Assembly: GCA_030685235.1 (NCBI GenBank)
Contig: MU839218.1
Location: forward strand, 52,526 to 116,525
Origin: Copromyces sp. CBS 386.78
Lineage: Eukaryota > Ascomycota > Sordariomycetes > Sordariales > Sordariaceae
Length of the DNA: 64,000 nt
Reading direction: 5' to 3'
The first letter of the stretch is position 1. Every line of letters starts with the position of its first letter. Below are positions 1-10,907 of this stretch, piece by piece. Both the position numbers and the translations under genes were made by a program. The notes under the pieces were generated by a model that was not told where the DNA came from, did not search any database, and saw only the letters and a program-made list of their open reading frames with translations.

Positions 1-760
1 ATAATTTAATTATTACTTATTATAATAGTAGACTAATTTTAAAGCTAATTAATCTAATTTTTAGGTTTTTTAATTAAAATAACGATTACTTTATAATATT
101 ATTTCTTAGCCCTAATCTATTCGTTAATAATTTTATAATTAATTATATTCTTTAATTATTAATATTATTCGTTAGTTTTTTATTCTTCCTTTATAATACT
201 ATTTTATAGCTTATAATTAACTAATATCCTTATCTAAGTACGTATAACCTTATCGCTAGCTACGAACTCCTTCCAATCTTTCTTAAAGTCGGGGTAAAAC
301 GTAAATTCTAATTTAAAAAGTTCTCTATTGAATAGATTTACTTCGGTAGTAAGGGTATCGAAAACTATTTCGTTTCGTTTTCGGTATTTAATAGGGATTT
401 TTCGAAGAGTTTTATCCTAGTCTATAATAGTATAAACGGTAACTCCGTTATCGAAAAGGTTAAATTCGTTTTTAACGGTTCGGATCCGCTCTTTAACTTC
501 CTTAATAGTAGGGTACTAATTCGAATAGGGTTACTTCGATTCGATAGGTCTTTCGATAGTACTTTGGATCTATTTCTTGAGGGTATCCGTATTATACTTT
601 GACTAGAGCATTAATTCCTAGCGGATTTAATCCTCCCCATCTTTAAGGTAGGCGATATTCTCCTTAGTCTCGTTACTAATCTTTGAAAGAGACATCGTGT
701 CGTTTAGTTGATTGTCGACTGTTAATTGATGTTAATCGTCGTGTTGATAGGTAATTGATG
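1..760 (-). mobile_element. RIP-degraded repeat relic with a coding remnant
   Basis: Very AT-rich DNA with few CA/TG dinucleotides, the signature of RIP. On the minus strand from about 694 (an ATG, MSLSKISNETKENIAYL...) to about 241 a protein frame can still be followed. Early stops interrupt it, and a roughly 60-codon stretch between 410 and 241 is open, including the segment FYPDFKKDWKEFVASDK. The start and the lysine/glutamate-rich composition would suit a retrotransposon gag or another transposon first ORF, but I do not recognise the family. The block ends sharply near 760, where base composition becomes that of the genic island. Confidence 0.5.
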
Positions 761-2679
761 GGTAATGCGCGTATCAGACTCACCACTACGCCATACCTGC
801 AAAATTGGAGCTCCGACATTGTCGGAGTAGTGGCTTCTCAACCAACCCTATATTCTGACAGATAGTGTACAATCCAAGGACGGATGCTTTGAAATGCCTC
901 TTGGCCCCCTTTCGAGTCCAGTCGCATCCAGATGCAAAATGTCTTATAATGCGATAACGGTCAAGTCATAGTAGTCCCAATGATTGACCAATTCGAAACA
1001 GCCCAGCCAAATTGTGAATCTCGCGTCTGATATCGATGACCGGTCGTGGAAATTGGAGTATCGTTCCTTGTCGGTGCCTGTCACTGCCTGAGACTGCCTG
1101 TCAGCTGGTGTTCGTTCAGGGGCATCCCTGAAGGGTAGTGGAGATGAAAAAGCCACCAACGCAAGGCACTGCACGTCAATGACTGGTCCACAGTGATCGA
1201 CCCCTGACGATCTGAGCTTGGTAACCTGAATGGTGCCGGACTTCCCGCCTGGTGCGTGCTTCAAGAAGGCTTGCCCGAGGTCCCATGGAGCTGCTCGTAT
1301 GCGTCTGATGGATATCGTAGTGTTTGCCTGGGGAGACAAGACAATGCGGCAAGTATGCACCATCAGACTTTTGTTAGAGCTGCTGCCAAATCTGTTAAGC
1401 GACCCCGGTGCTTTTGATCCACTGAAATGGTAGCTGCCAGCCACTAACAGTTCTTGGCACACCATCGACGCGGATTCTGTTAGTACTTGTAGGTCGCACA
1501 CGCTGTAACTTCCACTTTCTTGTAAAACCTCCTGCCGTGGGAGTCGCAGTCTTTTCTTCTGCTCGCTGATGTCCGACTTCTCGTTTTCCCTTCTTTTTTT
1601 CTCTCGTCGCCGATGGACTCGCCGTCTTCCTTCGACATCGTATCCGCCACTCGCTTCCATTCTCGTCACCTTTGTCCGCGATCGCGAACGGCTTTCTAAG
1701 CCGGCAGTTTATGCATGAATGATACGGCTCAATGCTCATACGGGGGTTCCACCGTCGCGGCTTTTCTTCCGCTTTTTTATCAGTCTTCAACGTCATGGCC
1801 TGTTGTCGTCTCTCTCTTGACTGGTCGAGAAGCCAATTTCTTTTTCTGGATCACTTATTCACGCCGATTCGCTGGATTGGATTCCCCGATTGACCGGACC
1901 AGACCGAGCAAGCATTGAGGCTGTGTCGATCTGTAACGGCCCTTTTCTTGGGCTTTTCTTGTCCGACCGACTCGCGGGGACACCCACCCACCCATTGACC
2001 GATCGGGACTGCGGGAGTGCTCCTTCACCCACGCCGTGCCGACAAGACGAGACAACGCGAACCACAAAACCACGAGGTTCCGTTGTTTGTGCTGTCTTGG
2101 CCGCGCTCATTGGCGGTTGGCCATGCTGGGATCTTGCTGGCCGCGGTGTTCTAGAACTTTTCCCTGCAGTGGCTCTTGGCCTGCAACACCACCGGAACAT
2201 CACTGGAAAAACACCAAGCATCACTGGCCTAGCGGCCATCACGAGGAAGACAGCAACGTGAGCATTGACATCACGACTTCACTTTGGGTTCAGCTCAAAT
2301 AGGAAGAATGCACCAAAAGTGGCAGTGGATGGATGTGAAGGTCAGAAGTGTCTTGATCAGTCATATCAAGTCACAGTCACAAGTTGCATGTTCTCATTCT
2401 CACAATCACGGCTAATCACGATTCCGGGCACTTCAGTTCGAATCTGCACATATTCGAAGTTCTACTTTGTCAGTTACTGTCACTCCCTGCCTTTCCTTTT
2501 CGGATGGCGATACCCGCCTCTTTCCCTTTCAATTCCGCCGTCAACTAGTCCATCCTGCCCTCCTTCCAACTAGCCATGCCCTTGCTACGATTGTCTTTCC
2601 ACCCATTCATTCATACAGGATTCCTTTTCCGAGACCGGTTTACCCAATCCTTGCCGAAGGCGCGGTATATCTCAGGGAG
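761..2679. other. Intergenic, no convincing gene
   Basis: Balanced base composition, unlike the AT-rich block to the left. The longest frame is 944-1660 on the minus strand (238 codons from ATG), with an Arg/Lys/Glu-rich start (RRREKKRRENEK) and no recognisable domain. Overlapping frames on both strands are about as open, so it is not called a gene. Confidence 0.4.
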
Positions 2680-4134
2680 CTAATATCCGTCATGTCGTTG
2701 GAGAATCGGCGTAGTCGCCATGGTGGTCTCGGTGGCTGCTTTGCCGTCGTACAAGATATCTGTGCAGTCTGTGGTGCCGGTGAGAGTGGCCTTGACTGCC
2801 TCTGGCAAGCGCTCCTTGGTTGAAGAGTTGCCATCAGAAAGGTCTCCGAATTGTTGGGCCAGTAGGTCAAGGCACTCGTACACGTCGGGCGTCTTCGTCT
2901 CGATGTCGATCAGCTTGCTGGTGTCCTTGTTGTCAACGAACTTCGAGGTTTTGTCGGAGACAGAGGCGTGCCTGGTGTCACGCTCGAAGCTCATGGCCCA
3001 TTCGCCGAGGCGATCGTAAATGCTTAGGTCATGCTCAATGTCGATCAAGCGGTCGGTACCCTCACACATGTTGGTTGTTGCCGTCTTCGTCGTGTCCTCG
3101 CCGAGCGAATGGTCGCCTTCCTCCTTCTGCTGTTCATCAAAGCGCATCGCCCAGTCATCCAAACAGTCGTAAATGTCGAGCTCTTGCTCTGGCTCGTTCG
3201 ATTGATCGCCGTCCTCTTGCTCGACAGAGGATGTGGTCTTTGCCGGCGACTTTGGGAGTGACAAGTCGCGAAGTTCGTACCCCTTTTTGAAGCCCTTTGC
3301 CCAGATCGTTGCACGCGCGAGCATGTCTTGTTCGTTCTCATCTCCCATCTCTTGGTGTCCATCCTCGGGGTCTTCCGGCTGTTCTTCCTGTTTGCACCAG
3401 AGCGCATGAACCTCCCGCGCCAGCGGCTCGTTTCCACCCAACTCCGCCAGCATTGCTTGGTAGACACGTTCCTTGTGTGCCTGTCTCTCCTTGTGTGCAC
3501 GGAAGCGATGGAACATATCCCATGCCTCTTCGCGGTCACCTCCAGCTCCTTCGAGAAACACTTCGTAAATTTGCTGCTCAACTGGATTCTCCCACTCTTC
3601 CTCATCGGCGTGTTCCTCATCCCAGTTGCCCCCGAACACTCCCCAAAGACCGTCTCGCTTCTCGATGATCATGTTCCACTCCACGTCAACGCCGTCAAAG
3701 GAGAGGACGCCTCCGTTCTGCCTCGGATCACCCGTCACCAAGATCATGTGCGAGTCGGGGATGTTGTTTCCATGGATCTCGGGCTTATAGTCATCATAGA
3801 CGATCCAGTGGACATGGTGAGTGCCATGGCCGGCTGAGATCCGTTCATGGAAGATTTTCATACGTTCCTTGGAGAGCATGATTTTGGCAGGAGGGGTTTG
3901 CGGCACGAGGCTTTCGACATCCCACTCGTCGTCAAAGTTGTCGATGATAGGCTTGGAGTGAGGGTTCATGTGGTACCAGGTTATCTGGTCTCGCCAGTGA
4001 AGATAGGGGATGGGAGAGGGCGGAGGAGGCGAGGCGATGGGCAACTTCGAAGGAGGACTGAGAGCACGACCGTGGCATGGCGTGCTGGGGGCCGAGGGGA
4101 GATGATCGACGGGTGTTGTTGGTCTGGAAGCCAT
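2680..4134 (-). CDS. Lineage-specific protein, HG/DSH-LVT domain plus WA-repeats (484 aa)
   Basis: A single-exon gene of unknown function; the start is the first ATG of a long open frame. Residues 1-45 are Pro/Ser-rich. Residues about 95-155 hold a module I see again in the minus-strand ORFs at 20.2-20.8 and 17.9-18.3 kb: THHVHWIVYDD, then IHGNNIPDSHMILVTGDP, then a Gly/Asp turn (SFDGVDVEW). The middle is very acidic with a helical charged stretch (HKERQAHKERVYQAM). The C-terminal third has three degenerate repeats of the type hYDxLxxWAxxF (IYDCLDDWAMRFDEQ, IYDRLGEWAMSFERD, VYECLDLLAQQFGD), separated by acidic linkers. The neighbouring small protein at 5.9-6.2 kb carries the same repeat. No signal peptide or membrane segment is visible, so it is probably intracellular. 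No known family is recognised; that it is a real gene is fairly secure from length and repeat conservation. Confidence 0.75.
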   Translation of the reverse strand: MASRPTTPVDHLPSAPSTPCHGRALSPPSKLPIASPPPPSPIPYLHWRDQITWYHMNPHSKPIIDNFDDEWDVESLVPQTPPAKIMLSKERMKIFHERISAGHGTHHVHWIVYDDYKPEIHGNNIPDSHMILVTGDPRQNGGVLSFDGVDVEWNMIIEKRDGLWGVFGGNWDEEHADEEEWENPVEQQIYEVFLEGAGGDREEAWDMFHRFRAHKERQAHKERVYQAMLAELGGNEPLAREVHALWCKQEEQPEDPEDGHQEMGDENEQDMLARATIWAKGFKKGYELRDLSLPKSPAKTTSSVEQEDGDQSNEPEQELDIYDCLDDWAMRFDEQQKEEGDHSLGEDTTKTATTNMCEGTDRLIDIEHDLSIYDRLGEWAMSFERDTRHASVSDKTSKFVDNKDTSKLIDIETKTPDVYECLDLLAQQFGDLSDGNSSTKERLPEAVKATLTGTTDCTDILYDGKAATETTMATTPILQRHDGY

Positions 4135-5505
4135 GATGACTCGGGCGATGATGTTGGGATGTAGGTGTGTTGTCGAGGAGGTTGTGGTGTATTGTCGTCA
4201 ACTTTTCTCGTCCTCCTCTGTCTTGAGGTTTTAGACTTGTCGATGTCGAGGTTGCCACTGGTCGTGGTCGAGATTTCTAATCGTTGACGTGTGGTCGGCT
4301 GGTTGTGGTAGTGAATGCAGACTTGTCTGAGTCGTCGGTTGATTGAGAGGAAGGTATGTGAACGTGTGGTCAAGTCTGGTGGTTTGGTGTGCGGTTATTG
4401 ACAGCGGTTATCGACTGATCTGTCGAAGGTATGTTAGTTACGAGATACTACATCGTCAGATGCAGGAAGACTGCTAACATTTAGGTAAAGTGTTCGTGAT
4501 GGTATGGTCTCTATAAGACGCTGCGATGATAGATCGTTATCGTGGGTGGAGGTGATGAGTGGTTTGGGATGAGGTTTCAGTGTTTTGTTGAAGTTTGGGA
4601 GAAGATTGGATTACCAGATGCAGCCCGGAAAAGGTATTTTTAAGGTAGTCCTGCAGCCCCAAAGGACGGTCGGTGAATGCTAATAATTTTATAGTCGCCG
4701 GCATGGGAACTGAGAACCTTGGTGTTGTTCAGCCCAGCTACTGGGCGGATACTGTAGCTGTTCACGATATGACGTGCTTTTTCGTCCCAGGTCCGAACAT
4801 GACACCAATTCAGCTGTTGGTACCATTGTACATGGGATGGGCCCTTGTCATACTTCACCAATTGGTCCGGCCGGGAAATTCAGGCGAGCGTCTTCCGTAT
4901 GCCGGATGCCGGATTGGCTCCGTGGCCCGGGCTTCGTGTCGGCAGTCCGGCAGGCCCCGCCTGTGCGCGTCGCACATGGGCCAAGGACGAGAAGCTTAAG
5001 GCATCGAAGTCGCGGATAGGCTATAAAAGTAACTGTGGTGTTGATGATATTTCGTTTCCTGTCTCAAAGTACGCTGATTGTGTCGCTCCTTGATGTATCA
5101 CGCACGACCAGAGCCCGGTCGCGCCTTCCTTCCTAATTGCCCCTATTACTGGAACCCGTTCGGTCAGCTCCCGCACTCTATCGTAAAGTCACGCCAACTG
5201 CCTCCCATCCTTCCATTGTCCCAGTCAAGGCCACTCATATGGCTGTCCCCTCTCTCTCATTTGCCTTACTTCCACTCCGGAATCGGGGCATCGAGAACGT
5301 CTGATAGCCTATCCCAGTCGCTATCCTCTTCCCCCTCGCTGTCGAACTCATTAGTAACATAATGTATGGTTGCACTTGCACAGCGGTACCAGGAGCAGCG
5401 CCAACCGGGGTCGGATCACCGACAGCTGCAGTGATCGCCTGGGATTCCAGCTGTGCGGCGACCGCAGCGCATACATGCCCAGGATGGCGGACGACATGGA
5501 AGTAG
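4135..5505. other. Intergenic with decayed coding traces
   Basis: 4135-5230 looks like promoter and spacer with no coding signal. On the minus strand at 5,275-5,530 two short coding-like stretches sit in different frames (DDDYFHVVRHPGHV... and NEFDSEGEEDSDWDRLSDVL, which ends in a stop at about 5,273). This could be the decayed or spliced 3' end of the ORF at 5,506-5,799. I could not find splice sites joining them. Confidence 0.35.
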
Positions 5506-5799
5506 TCATCGTCGATATTTGGGGGTGGCGGGGAATGGAGCTCGCGTTGGCGTCGCTCTTGCCCTGGTCGGTGCTCTGCCCCTGCGCGAGTGGACCACGT
5601 ACGCGGTTTTCTGCTCGTATTTGCAAAGTGCGGGACTGTTGAAGAAAGTCCGCATAAGACCCGACATGACTGGCTTGTAATTACATTTCGTCTGCTTGTC
5701 CTTGTCTTCGTCATTCACGTTCTCTCCGTCCATTTTGGTGTCTTCGTTGACGTTGAACCTGTTATTGTCCACGTCGTTGTCGATGGAGTGAGTGTCCAT
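5506..5799 (-). CDS. Hypothetical protein, weakly supported (97 aa)
   Basis: An ATG-started frame with an Asp/Asn-rich N-terminus (MDTHSIDNDVDNNRFNVNED) and a basic C-terminus. It has no recognisable domain. It lies 88 bp downstream of the 102-aa WA-repeat gene on the same strand. The acidic, asparagine-rich start resembles the style of other small genes in this region, but there is no repeat motif to tie it to them. The C-terminal part overlaps other open frames and may be out of frame through decay or an unrecognised intron, because coding-like text continues in other frames down to 5,273. Treat as a candidate or a pseudogene. Confidence 0.25.
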   Translation of the reverse strand: MDTHSIDNDVDNNRFNVNEDTKMDGENVNDEDKDKQTKCNYKPVMSGLMRTFFNSPALCKYEQKTAYVVHSRRGRAPTRARATPTRAPFPATPKYRR

Positions 5800-5887
5800 T
5801 CTAGCTCTGCCCTCTCTTTCTGTGTTCCCTCTCGCACAGGTAATTTCGTATCCCTTCCGGCCTCTCAGGCTGAACCACCACGCTCTC

Positions 5888-6196
5888 CTACTTGTCATCC
5901 TCAAACCGTTTCGCCCATTCCTGTAGCTGGTCGTAGGGATTGCTGGCGTTTCCTTGTTCACCTTCCTTTTGGATGTCGAGATAAATATCCAAGACCGCTT
6001 CGACGCTGTCGCTGCTGTCGGATATCATGTCAACCTGGCTGTCGTCGCCGGCGCTGAGATTCCTCCCGTCGTCGTCATCCTCGCCACCTAGTCTCGGCGG
6101 TTCGCCGCTATCTTCCTTGTTGATCTGCTTGGCCCAGCTAATGATGTACTCGTATGGGTCGCTGCCCTGACGGGGGTTGCTATCCTTCGACTCCAT
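5888..6196 (-). CDS. Small acidic WA-repeat protein (102 aa)
   Basis: A complete ATG-to-TAG frame. It contains two copies of the aromatic/WA motif seen in the 484-aa protein at 2.7-4.1 kb: DPYEYIISWAKQINKED near the N-terminus and NPYDQLQEWAKRFEDDK at the extreme C-terminus, ending right at the stop. The two are separated by an acidic Asp/Ser linker (SDSSDSVEAVLDIYLDIQ). The shared pattern is P/I-Y-x-x-h-x-x-W-A-K/M-x-F/h, so the two proteins probably share a short helical interaction module. It lacks the HG/DSH module of the longer protein and may be a truncated paralogue or an independent small protein. Function unknown. Same strand as its neighbours. Confidence 0.6.
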   Translation of the reverse strand: MESKDSNPRQGSDPYEYIISWAKQINKEDSGEPPRLGGEDDDDGRNLSAGDDSQVDMISDSSDSVEAVLDIYLDIQKEGEQGNASNPYDQLQEWAKRFEDDK

Positions 6197-7380
6197 TGCT
6201 GACGATCTGCCCCCTAGGGTTCTGAAAACGTGATAGACGAGTACGGATCGGGGCTATATTTGGAGGTCAAAGGAAGGAAGAGCTTGCTGGTGGCTCCAAA
6301 TCGAACGAATACCTCTAGCAGGAAGAGAACATGATACTTATACAGGTAAGTGGTCCAAAAACTATATCACGCTGCCAGTGCATTGACCTTATCACACCCA
6401 ACGGCCATTGAGAGTCGGTTGCTCAACGCCCTTGACTTCAACAAGAAGGTTAGTGGCTGGACTGAGTCATCTGTTGAGGTATGTGAGGAGTTATCTGTTT
6501 GTTATTCGTATCGTGGCATTGAATGGCTGACTCCCTCTGACCTAGAACTACAGATAAACAAACAGCAACGAGAGATGGGCCATCTCCTTCCTCGAGGACC
6601 GAGAACTTTCTGCATAAGATTCCCAAGCATCCAGCCTCGAGACAAATTTCGACCATGCTTTTATCGATACGCGAACAGCAAATCCAGGTACCACGCTTGA
6701 CACTTTTTTTTTTTTTTTTTGCCAGCGCGAAGTCTGCCTGTCCAGTTATTCATTCCCATTGACATCTGTGTGGCTGGTCACCCCAAGCCATTGATGTGTA
6801 CCTCCGTCCTTCACCTTGATGTCGTTTCTCGTCTTTCCCACACTCTGCCCCAATATCGACATCTTCCAAACTACCTGCCGGTGGAGGGCGTAACGCGCAT
6901 GCTATGGAAGTCGTTTCGCTTGTTGATCGCCCTGTGGCGACGGGAGGCATAAACGAACACCCCCCAGCTCGGTTTCCGACTGCCCCTCGGGCACTGATCC
7001 TCCGCCCTTCCTTCAATTTCACCAGACCCTATTTTTCTTATTCACCATCCCAATATTAGGGTTTCTCCCTAGTCTGCCCTTCTTCGCCATCCCCAATGCC
7101 AGGGGCAAAAGAAAACTCCACCGATGAGCGGAGGTGACCTTCTGTGTCGGCTGGCCCTTTACTGCGCTGACGGGGGAGAAGCCGTGGCAACGGGGGAGGA
7201 CTTGACTGAGATAGGCGACGAAGCTGGGGGCAAGTCCGCGATATGACTCGGCAGAAGGACCGAAGACGGACTGTCCGAAGGTTGGCCGATTGGGATTGGG
7301 CTTGAACTCAGGCGGCCATTATACTCGGGGAGTGTGGGAAGACGTAGAAGAAGGTATTCTGTAAGTACCTGTCCCTATTA
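6197..7380. other. Intergenic
   Basis: No gene found. There is a poly-T run near 6,708-6,720 and scattered short frames with no coding character. Confidence 0.5.
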
Positions 7381-7832
7381 TTAGTATTTCTCCTCTATAT
7401 TGTCGGCCGATATTACGCGCATGGGGGTCTTGTTCGTAAGGATGTCGTCAGCCGAGGTGTCGCGCTTGAGGTTACTGGCTTCGATGGCCGTGCTGTCCTC
7501 CTCATCCTCCTCCTCGTACCGAGTGGTCTCGAATCGCCCGAGCACGCTATCCATCAGACTGCCATCGACATCATCGAAGAGGCGCGCGCTTGGCGGCCTT
7601 TTCTTCGGTCTGGATTCGCTCTGATTGCTGCCAATGTTGCGCAGACGATCCGAGAGGGAGATTTTGATGTTATGCTCTTTGGTATTTGCCACTTTCCTGC
7701 TGACTCTCCAACCCAGCTCTCTCTTGGACTTCTTGCCGGTTTCGGTTCGCTCGATGGACTTGAAGTAGTGCGTGATGCGCGCGTTGCCGCCATTGTCGCG
7801 CCGAGGGGTCTCGGGCAGGTTTTGTCGGACAT
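7381..7832 (-). CDS. Hypothetical protein, start unresolved (possibly frameshifted)
   Basis: The coding-like frame ends at 7381 and includes ISLSDRLRNIGSNQSE, an acidic run (YEEEDEEDSTAIE) and a C-terminus RVISADNIEEKY. Upstream in the same frame it reads NARITHYFKSIERTETGKK and stays open past 7,832 but contains no ATG. A well-placed ATG at 7832 has the context ATCAAGATGTC, close to the start context of the gene at 20,802 (ACCAAGATGTC), but lies in another frame. So either a short frameshift has occurred near the 5' end or a 5' exon has been missed. No domain is recognised. The motif ITHYF.K resembles a short PIP-box-like pattern seen in some nuclear proteins; this is only a visual resemblance. 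Confidence 0.4.
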
Positions 7833-8735
7833 CTTGATGTGGCTTGGTGTTGAAGTCTGGAATGCGTGATGGAGGTGGTTGATCAGAAGGGTTTGTCGGA
7901 AAACGATGTTCTCGAAGAGGAATGGAGAAGGGGAGAAGGGTCTGGTGGGAGATCTGGTGGGAGATTAGAAGGACGCTGTTGAAAAGAGGAGGGGCGTATT
8001 AAAGTCGAGGCTGAAAGAACCTTAACCGACCCTTCCATGGCCCCAAAATGGCCTTGTGAATGGTATCAAGCTCAGGTTTCAGGTTAGGAAGGCCACGACA
8101 AGCCAGTTACCTCTAGGCAGCCAGAACTTTCTCTACAGGAAAGAGGACAGACCCTCAAGGTTCAATAATAAATTTGAGTCAGCCTGATGGTCACTTCGCG
8201 ATATTCAAAGTGAGTGTCCAGCGTCATTGTCTTTCTGTCGGATCTCCGGCTTTTTTTTTTTAGGATATTACTGATATATAAGTATAGGTTACTTGTGCGA
8301 ATGATGGGCTAACGTGTACGCTATAGGTGGTAGGTATGGTAGTGGATGCTAGTCCTTATGTTCATGTCTCCTGCCTACAAACATTACCTAAGACATTTGC
8401 CCAAAACAAAACTTCGCGTGACTCTCAATATCCCTTCGGCCCTCGCCACTTCCCTCTGGAAATTACACCGTACATCCTTGCGTGCTCATTGACATCTGAT
8501 TCCATGTCCGCCCCGCTGCTCCCCGACTGCAATATCAAATCGATAGTCCTAGCTCTCTTCCTTCCCCATGACCCATCCCATTTCCCTTTGAAAATCCCAC
8601 CGCACGTAATGGTAGTCTCCGCTATTTCGCTATTATACCGGCTATATGCCGCCGCTTCCCAATATCCATATCCGCAGTCATGCCTCCCGTCCGTTCCTTG
8701 CTCCCTTATCCTTGACCAACTTGCCCCAATTCCCA
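7833..8735. other. Intergenic
   Basis: No gene or RNA recognised. Both strands carry only short overlapping frames. A T-run lies near 8,251-8,260. Confidence 0.5.
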
Positions 8736-9482
8736 TCACATAGTAATCTCTAAATTTTTACTTTGACAAGCATCGCCATCGTAATCTTGCTCGCTTTGTT
8801 CAATCTCAGAGGGCCAAAAGGACCGGGTCCACCAGTCCTCGCGACCTCCACGTGAACGACGCGCCACTTGGCGAGTCCTGGCCCTCTTGACAAAGGGAGG
8901 GACGTCCTCTTTGATCTCGTTCTGTGCCAACCTATTTTCAATGAGGTAGATCCATGAGTACGAATGCATGCTGGACCGGGACTTCGTTGAGGCCGCGCTT
9001 GGATTGGACTTGAGGTCTTCGAGGTGTTGGCGGTAATGGCGCTCTAGGGCGGCTTCAAGGCGGCGCAAGAGTACCTCGACGTATGGTTGGCGGGTACGAC
9101 TGGCGTCTGAACCTCCCAAGTCGCTCCGTTTGACTATCTGGCGTCCAGTATCGACGGCGCTGTCCATGAAGGCAGGCTCATGTAGGTACTGGGGTATTTG
9201 TGCTGTTTTTTCCGCCTCTAGCTTTGCTCGTCTTCCCTTGAGATGGTCATGGAGCCTTTTGTGAGCTTCGTACCAGTGGTCGCCCTTCCCTGTCGCGCGG
9301 ATGTCTTTGCGGAAAGTGGCCAAGTGATCGCGGGCTAACTTATCATCTTCGCTAATCTTGGGCGGTTTCTTGGCCGGACTGTCAATGTCGACCTCTTCGC
9401 GCTTCCTCTTAGCTTGTCTGGTAGCAGGGTTTGCGCGGGTATGGGAAGCCTCCATGCCCTCACGGGCCTTGGATGCTGGCAT
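8736..9482 (-). CDS. Hypothetical basic, probably nuclear protein (248 aa)
   Basis: Start chosen at the ATG at 9482 (MPASKAREGMEASH...); the open frame extends 20 codons further but with no ATG. The N-terminal third is basic with a bipartite nuclear-localisation-like stretch (RQAKRKREEVDIDSPAKKPPK). The middle is predicted helical and rich in His/Lys/Glu (DHWYEAHKRLHDHLKGRR; EVLLRRLEAALERHYRQH). The C-terminus has an Arg-rich patch followed by an aromatic stretch (DWWTRSFWPSEIEQ) and an acidic tail. A decayed partial copy lies about 0.5 kb upstream on the same strand (9,972-10,186), which shows this is a duplicated sequence and supports it having been coding. No known domain; function unknown. 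Confidence 0.6.
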   Translation of the reverse strand: MPASKAREGMEASHTRANPATRQAKRKREEVDIDSPAKKPPKISEDDKLARDHLATFRKDIRATGKGDHWYEAHKRLHDHLKGRRAKLEAEKTAQIPQYLHEPAFMDSAVDTGRQIVKRSDLGGSDASRTRQPYVEVLLRRLEAALERHYRQHLEDLKSNPSAASTKSRSSMHSYSWIYLIENRLAQNEIKEDVPPFVKRARTRQVARRSRGGREDWWTRSFWPSEIEQSEQDYDGDACQSKNLEITM

Positions 9483-9971
9483 ATTGCTTGATGTCGTTGC
9501 AGAAGAAGATCGTGAGATGTGAAGTCGCAATGTGCTGGTCACAATGCAGGTATGTGTGGAGTTAACACGTATAACTTGTGTGCGTGTCCATCAGGGAGGA
9601 AAGTGTCTGGGGAAAGGTGCTACGAGGGCGGGATATTCATCAATCAGAAAAACGGTGCGAAGTGAATGGAGGCGACCTTGAGAATCTGAATTCCGTCCTT
9701 CACGGTCGCAAGGGAACTCCAAGGTTCAAACTTCCATGGCCACCAAGGTCTGCTAATCTGGAATCCCCCTTTCCGGCAACATCCCGTTCACCACTCCCCA
9801 GCAATGAGGGAGATGGTGGACATTGACATAGAGGTAGGAAGGACTGGACACCAAAGAGACTGGAGAATGCCATACACGTTTGTGACTTTCTGAGGCCATC
9901 ACTGATGACGTCGTGGAGATGTTGTATGCCGATGGCTAACATGACAAAAGTAGGATGTCCCCTCGAGGTTG
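9483..9971. other. Spacer between gene and its decayed duplicate
   Basis: No open frame of note. It probably includes the promoter of the 8.7-9.5 kb gene. Confidence 0.4.
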
Positions 9972-10186
9972 TTGAAGCATGGCTCTTTTCGATTTGATGC
10001 CAGTGATGCCGCTCCAGGGCAGCTTCAAGGCGACACAGCACCACTTCGTAGCATTCTTGGTGAGTACGTCCGGTTTTCAGGACACCCGGGTTCGCAGTGT
10101 TTGGTCATCTGGTTTGGGGTGTCGATCTTGTTGTCGACGGAGGCGTCTTCAGGCATTTTGGCACGGCGGTCTTTGAGATGGTCATA
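9972..10186 (-). pseudogene. Decayed partial duplicate of the 8.7-9.5 kb gene
   Basis: Two segments match the 248-aa neighbour. YDHLKDRRAKMPEDA corresponds to HDHLKGRRAKLEAEK, and CYEVVLCRLEAALERHHWHQ corresponds to PYVEVLLRRLEAALERHYRQ. The order is the same, but the linking part is shortened and the two segments lie in different frames, so the copy is frameshifted and truncated at both ends. It sits head-to-tail with the intact copy. Confidence 0.65.
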
Positions 10187-10529
10187 GTTGAGAGCTTTTG
10201 GCGAGAATGATAAGGTATATACAATTACGGCATGAGCTCGCTTAATGGCACCTTATCTCCTTTCTAAACCGAGTCCATTCTTACTAATGGCAAGAAGTAC
10301 AGAGATACAAAAGTTCCTTCCGACTTTGACAAGGAACTGACGACGTTATACGACTCCGCACTTTCCCAGACTGGAGGCATCCATCACGACACTGCCCCCT
10401 CTCCTTCTTTACATCTACACCGTACAGTAGTCGCTTTCCTCGCTAGTCCCCCCTGTGTACCCTCCGGCCTCTGCTTTCTAGGGCCTTATACTGAAGACAG
10501 ACACTCACATCAAAATCATCTACCGGTTT
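10187..10529. other. Intergenic
   Basis: No gene seen; the sequence probably contains the 3' flank of the gene ending at 10,530. Confidence 0.4.
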
Positions 10530-10875
10530 CTAATCAGCATCCGCCTCCAGCCACTCCCCCATATCAACAACATCAAAATCATCATCCCAATTAACCCCCT
10601 CCATCGCTTGATTGAACCAAGTTGCCCAGGCCTCAGCATTTATGACTTCCCCCTCTAGCTCTACTCCGTCATCTGGAATCAGCCCGGGGTCATCAGCCGC
10701 CCACTCTGAGATGGAGGTGGAAGACGAGAAAGGCGAGCTCGGCATGGGCGAGGGCGAGAAATTACTCCAACGGGAGGGAGAGGGGGGTGTAGGCGAAGCG
10801 GTTACTGATGAGGCGGGCGAGGAGGAGAGTAGTAGTCCGCGGGGTAGCTCGGCTAGTAGGAGTGCGCGAGACGGG

Positions 10876-10907
<32 letters not shown>

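Noticed and set aside
944..1660. 238-codon minus-strand frame
   Set aside because: No conserved motif, overlapping equally open frames, composition drifts along its length; likely chance.
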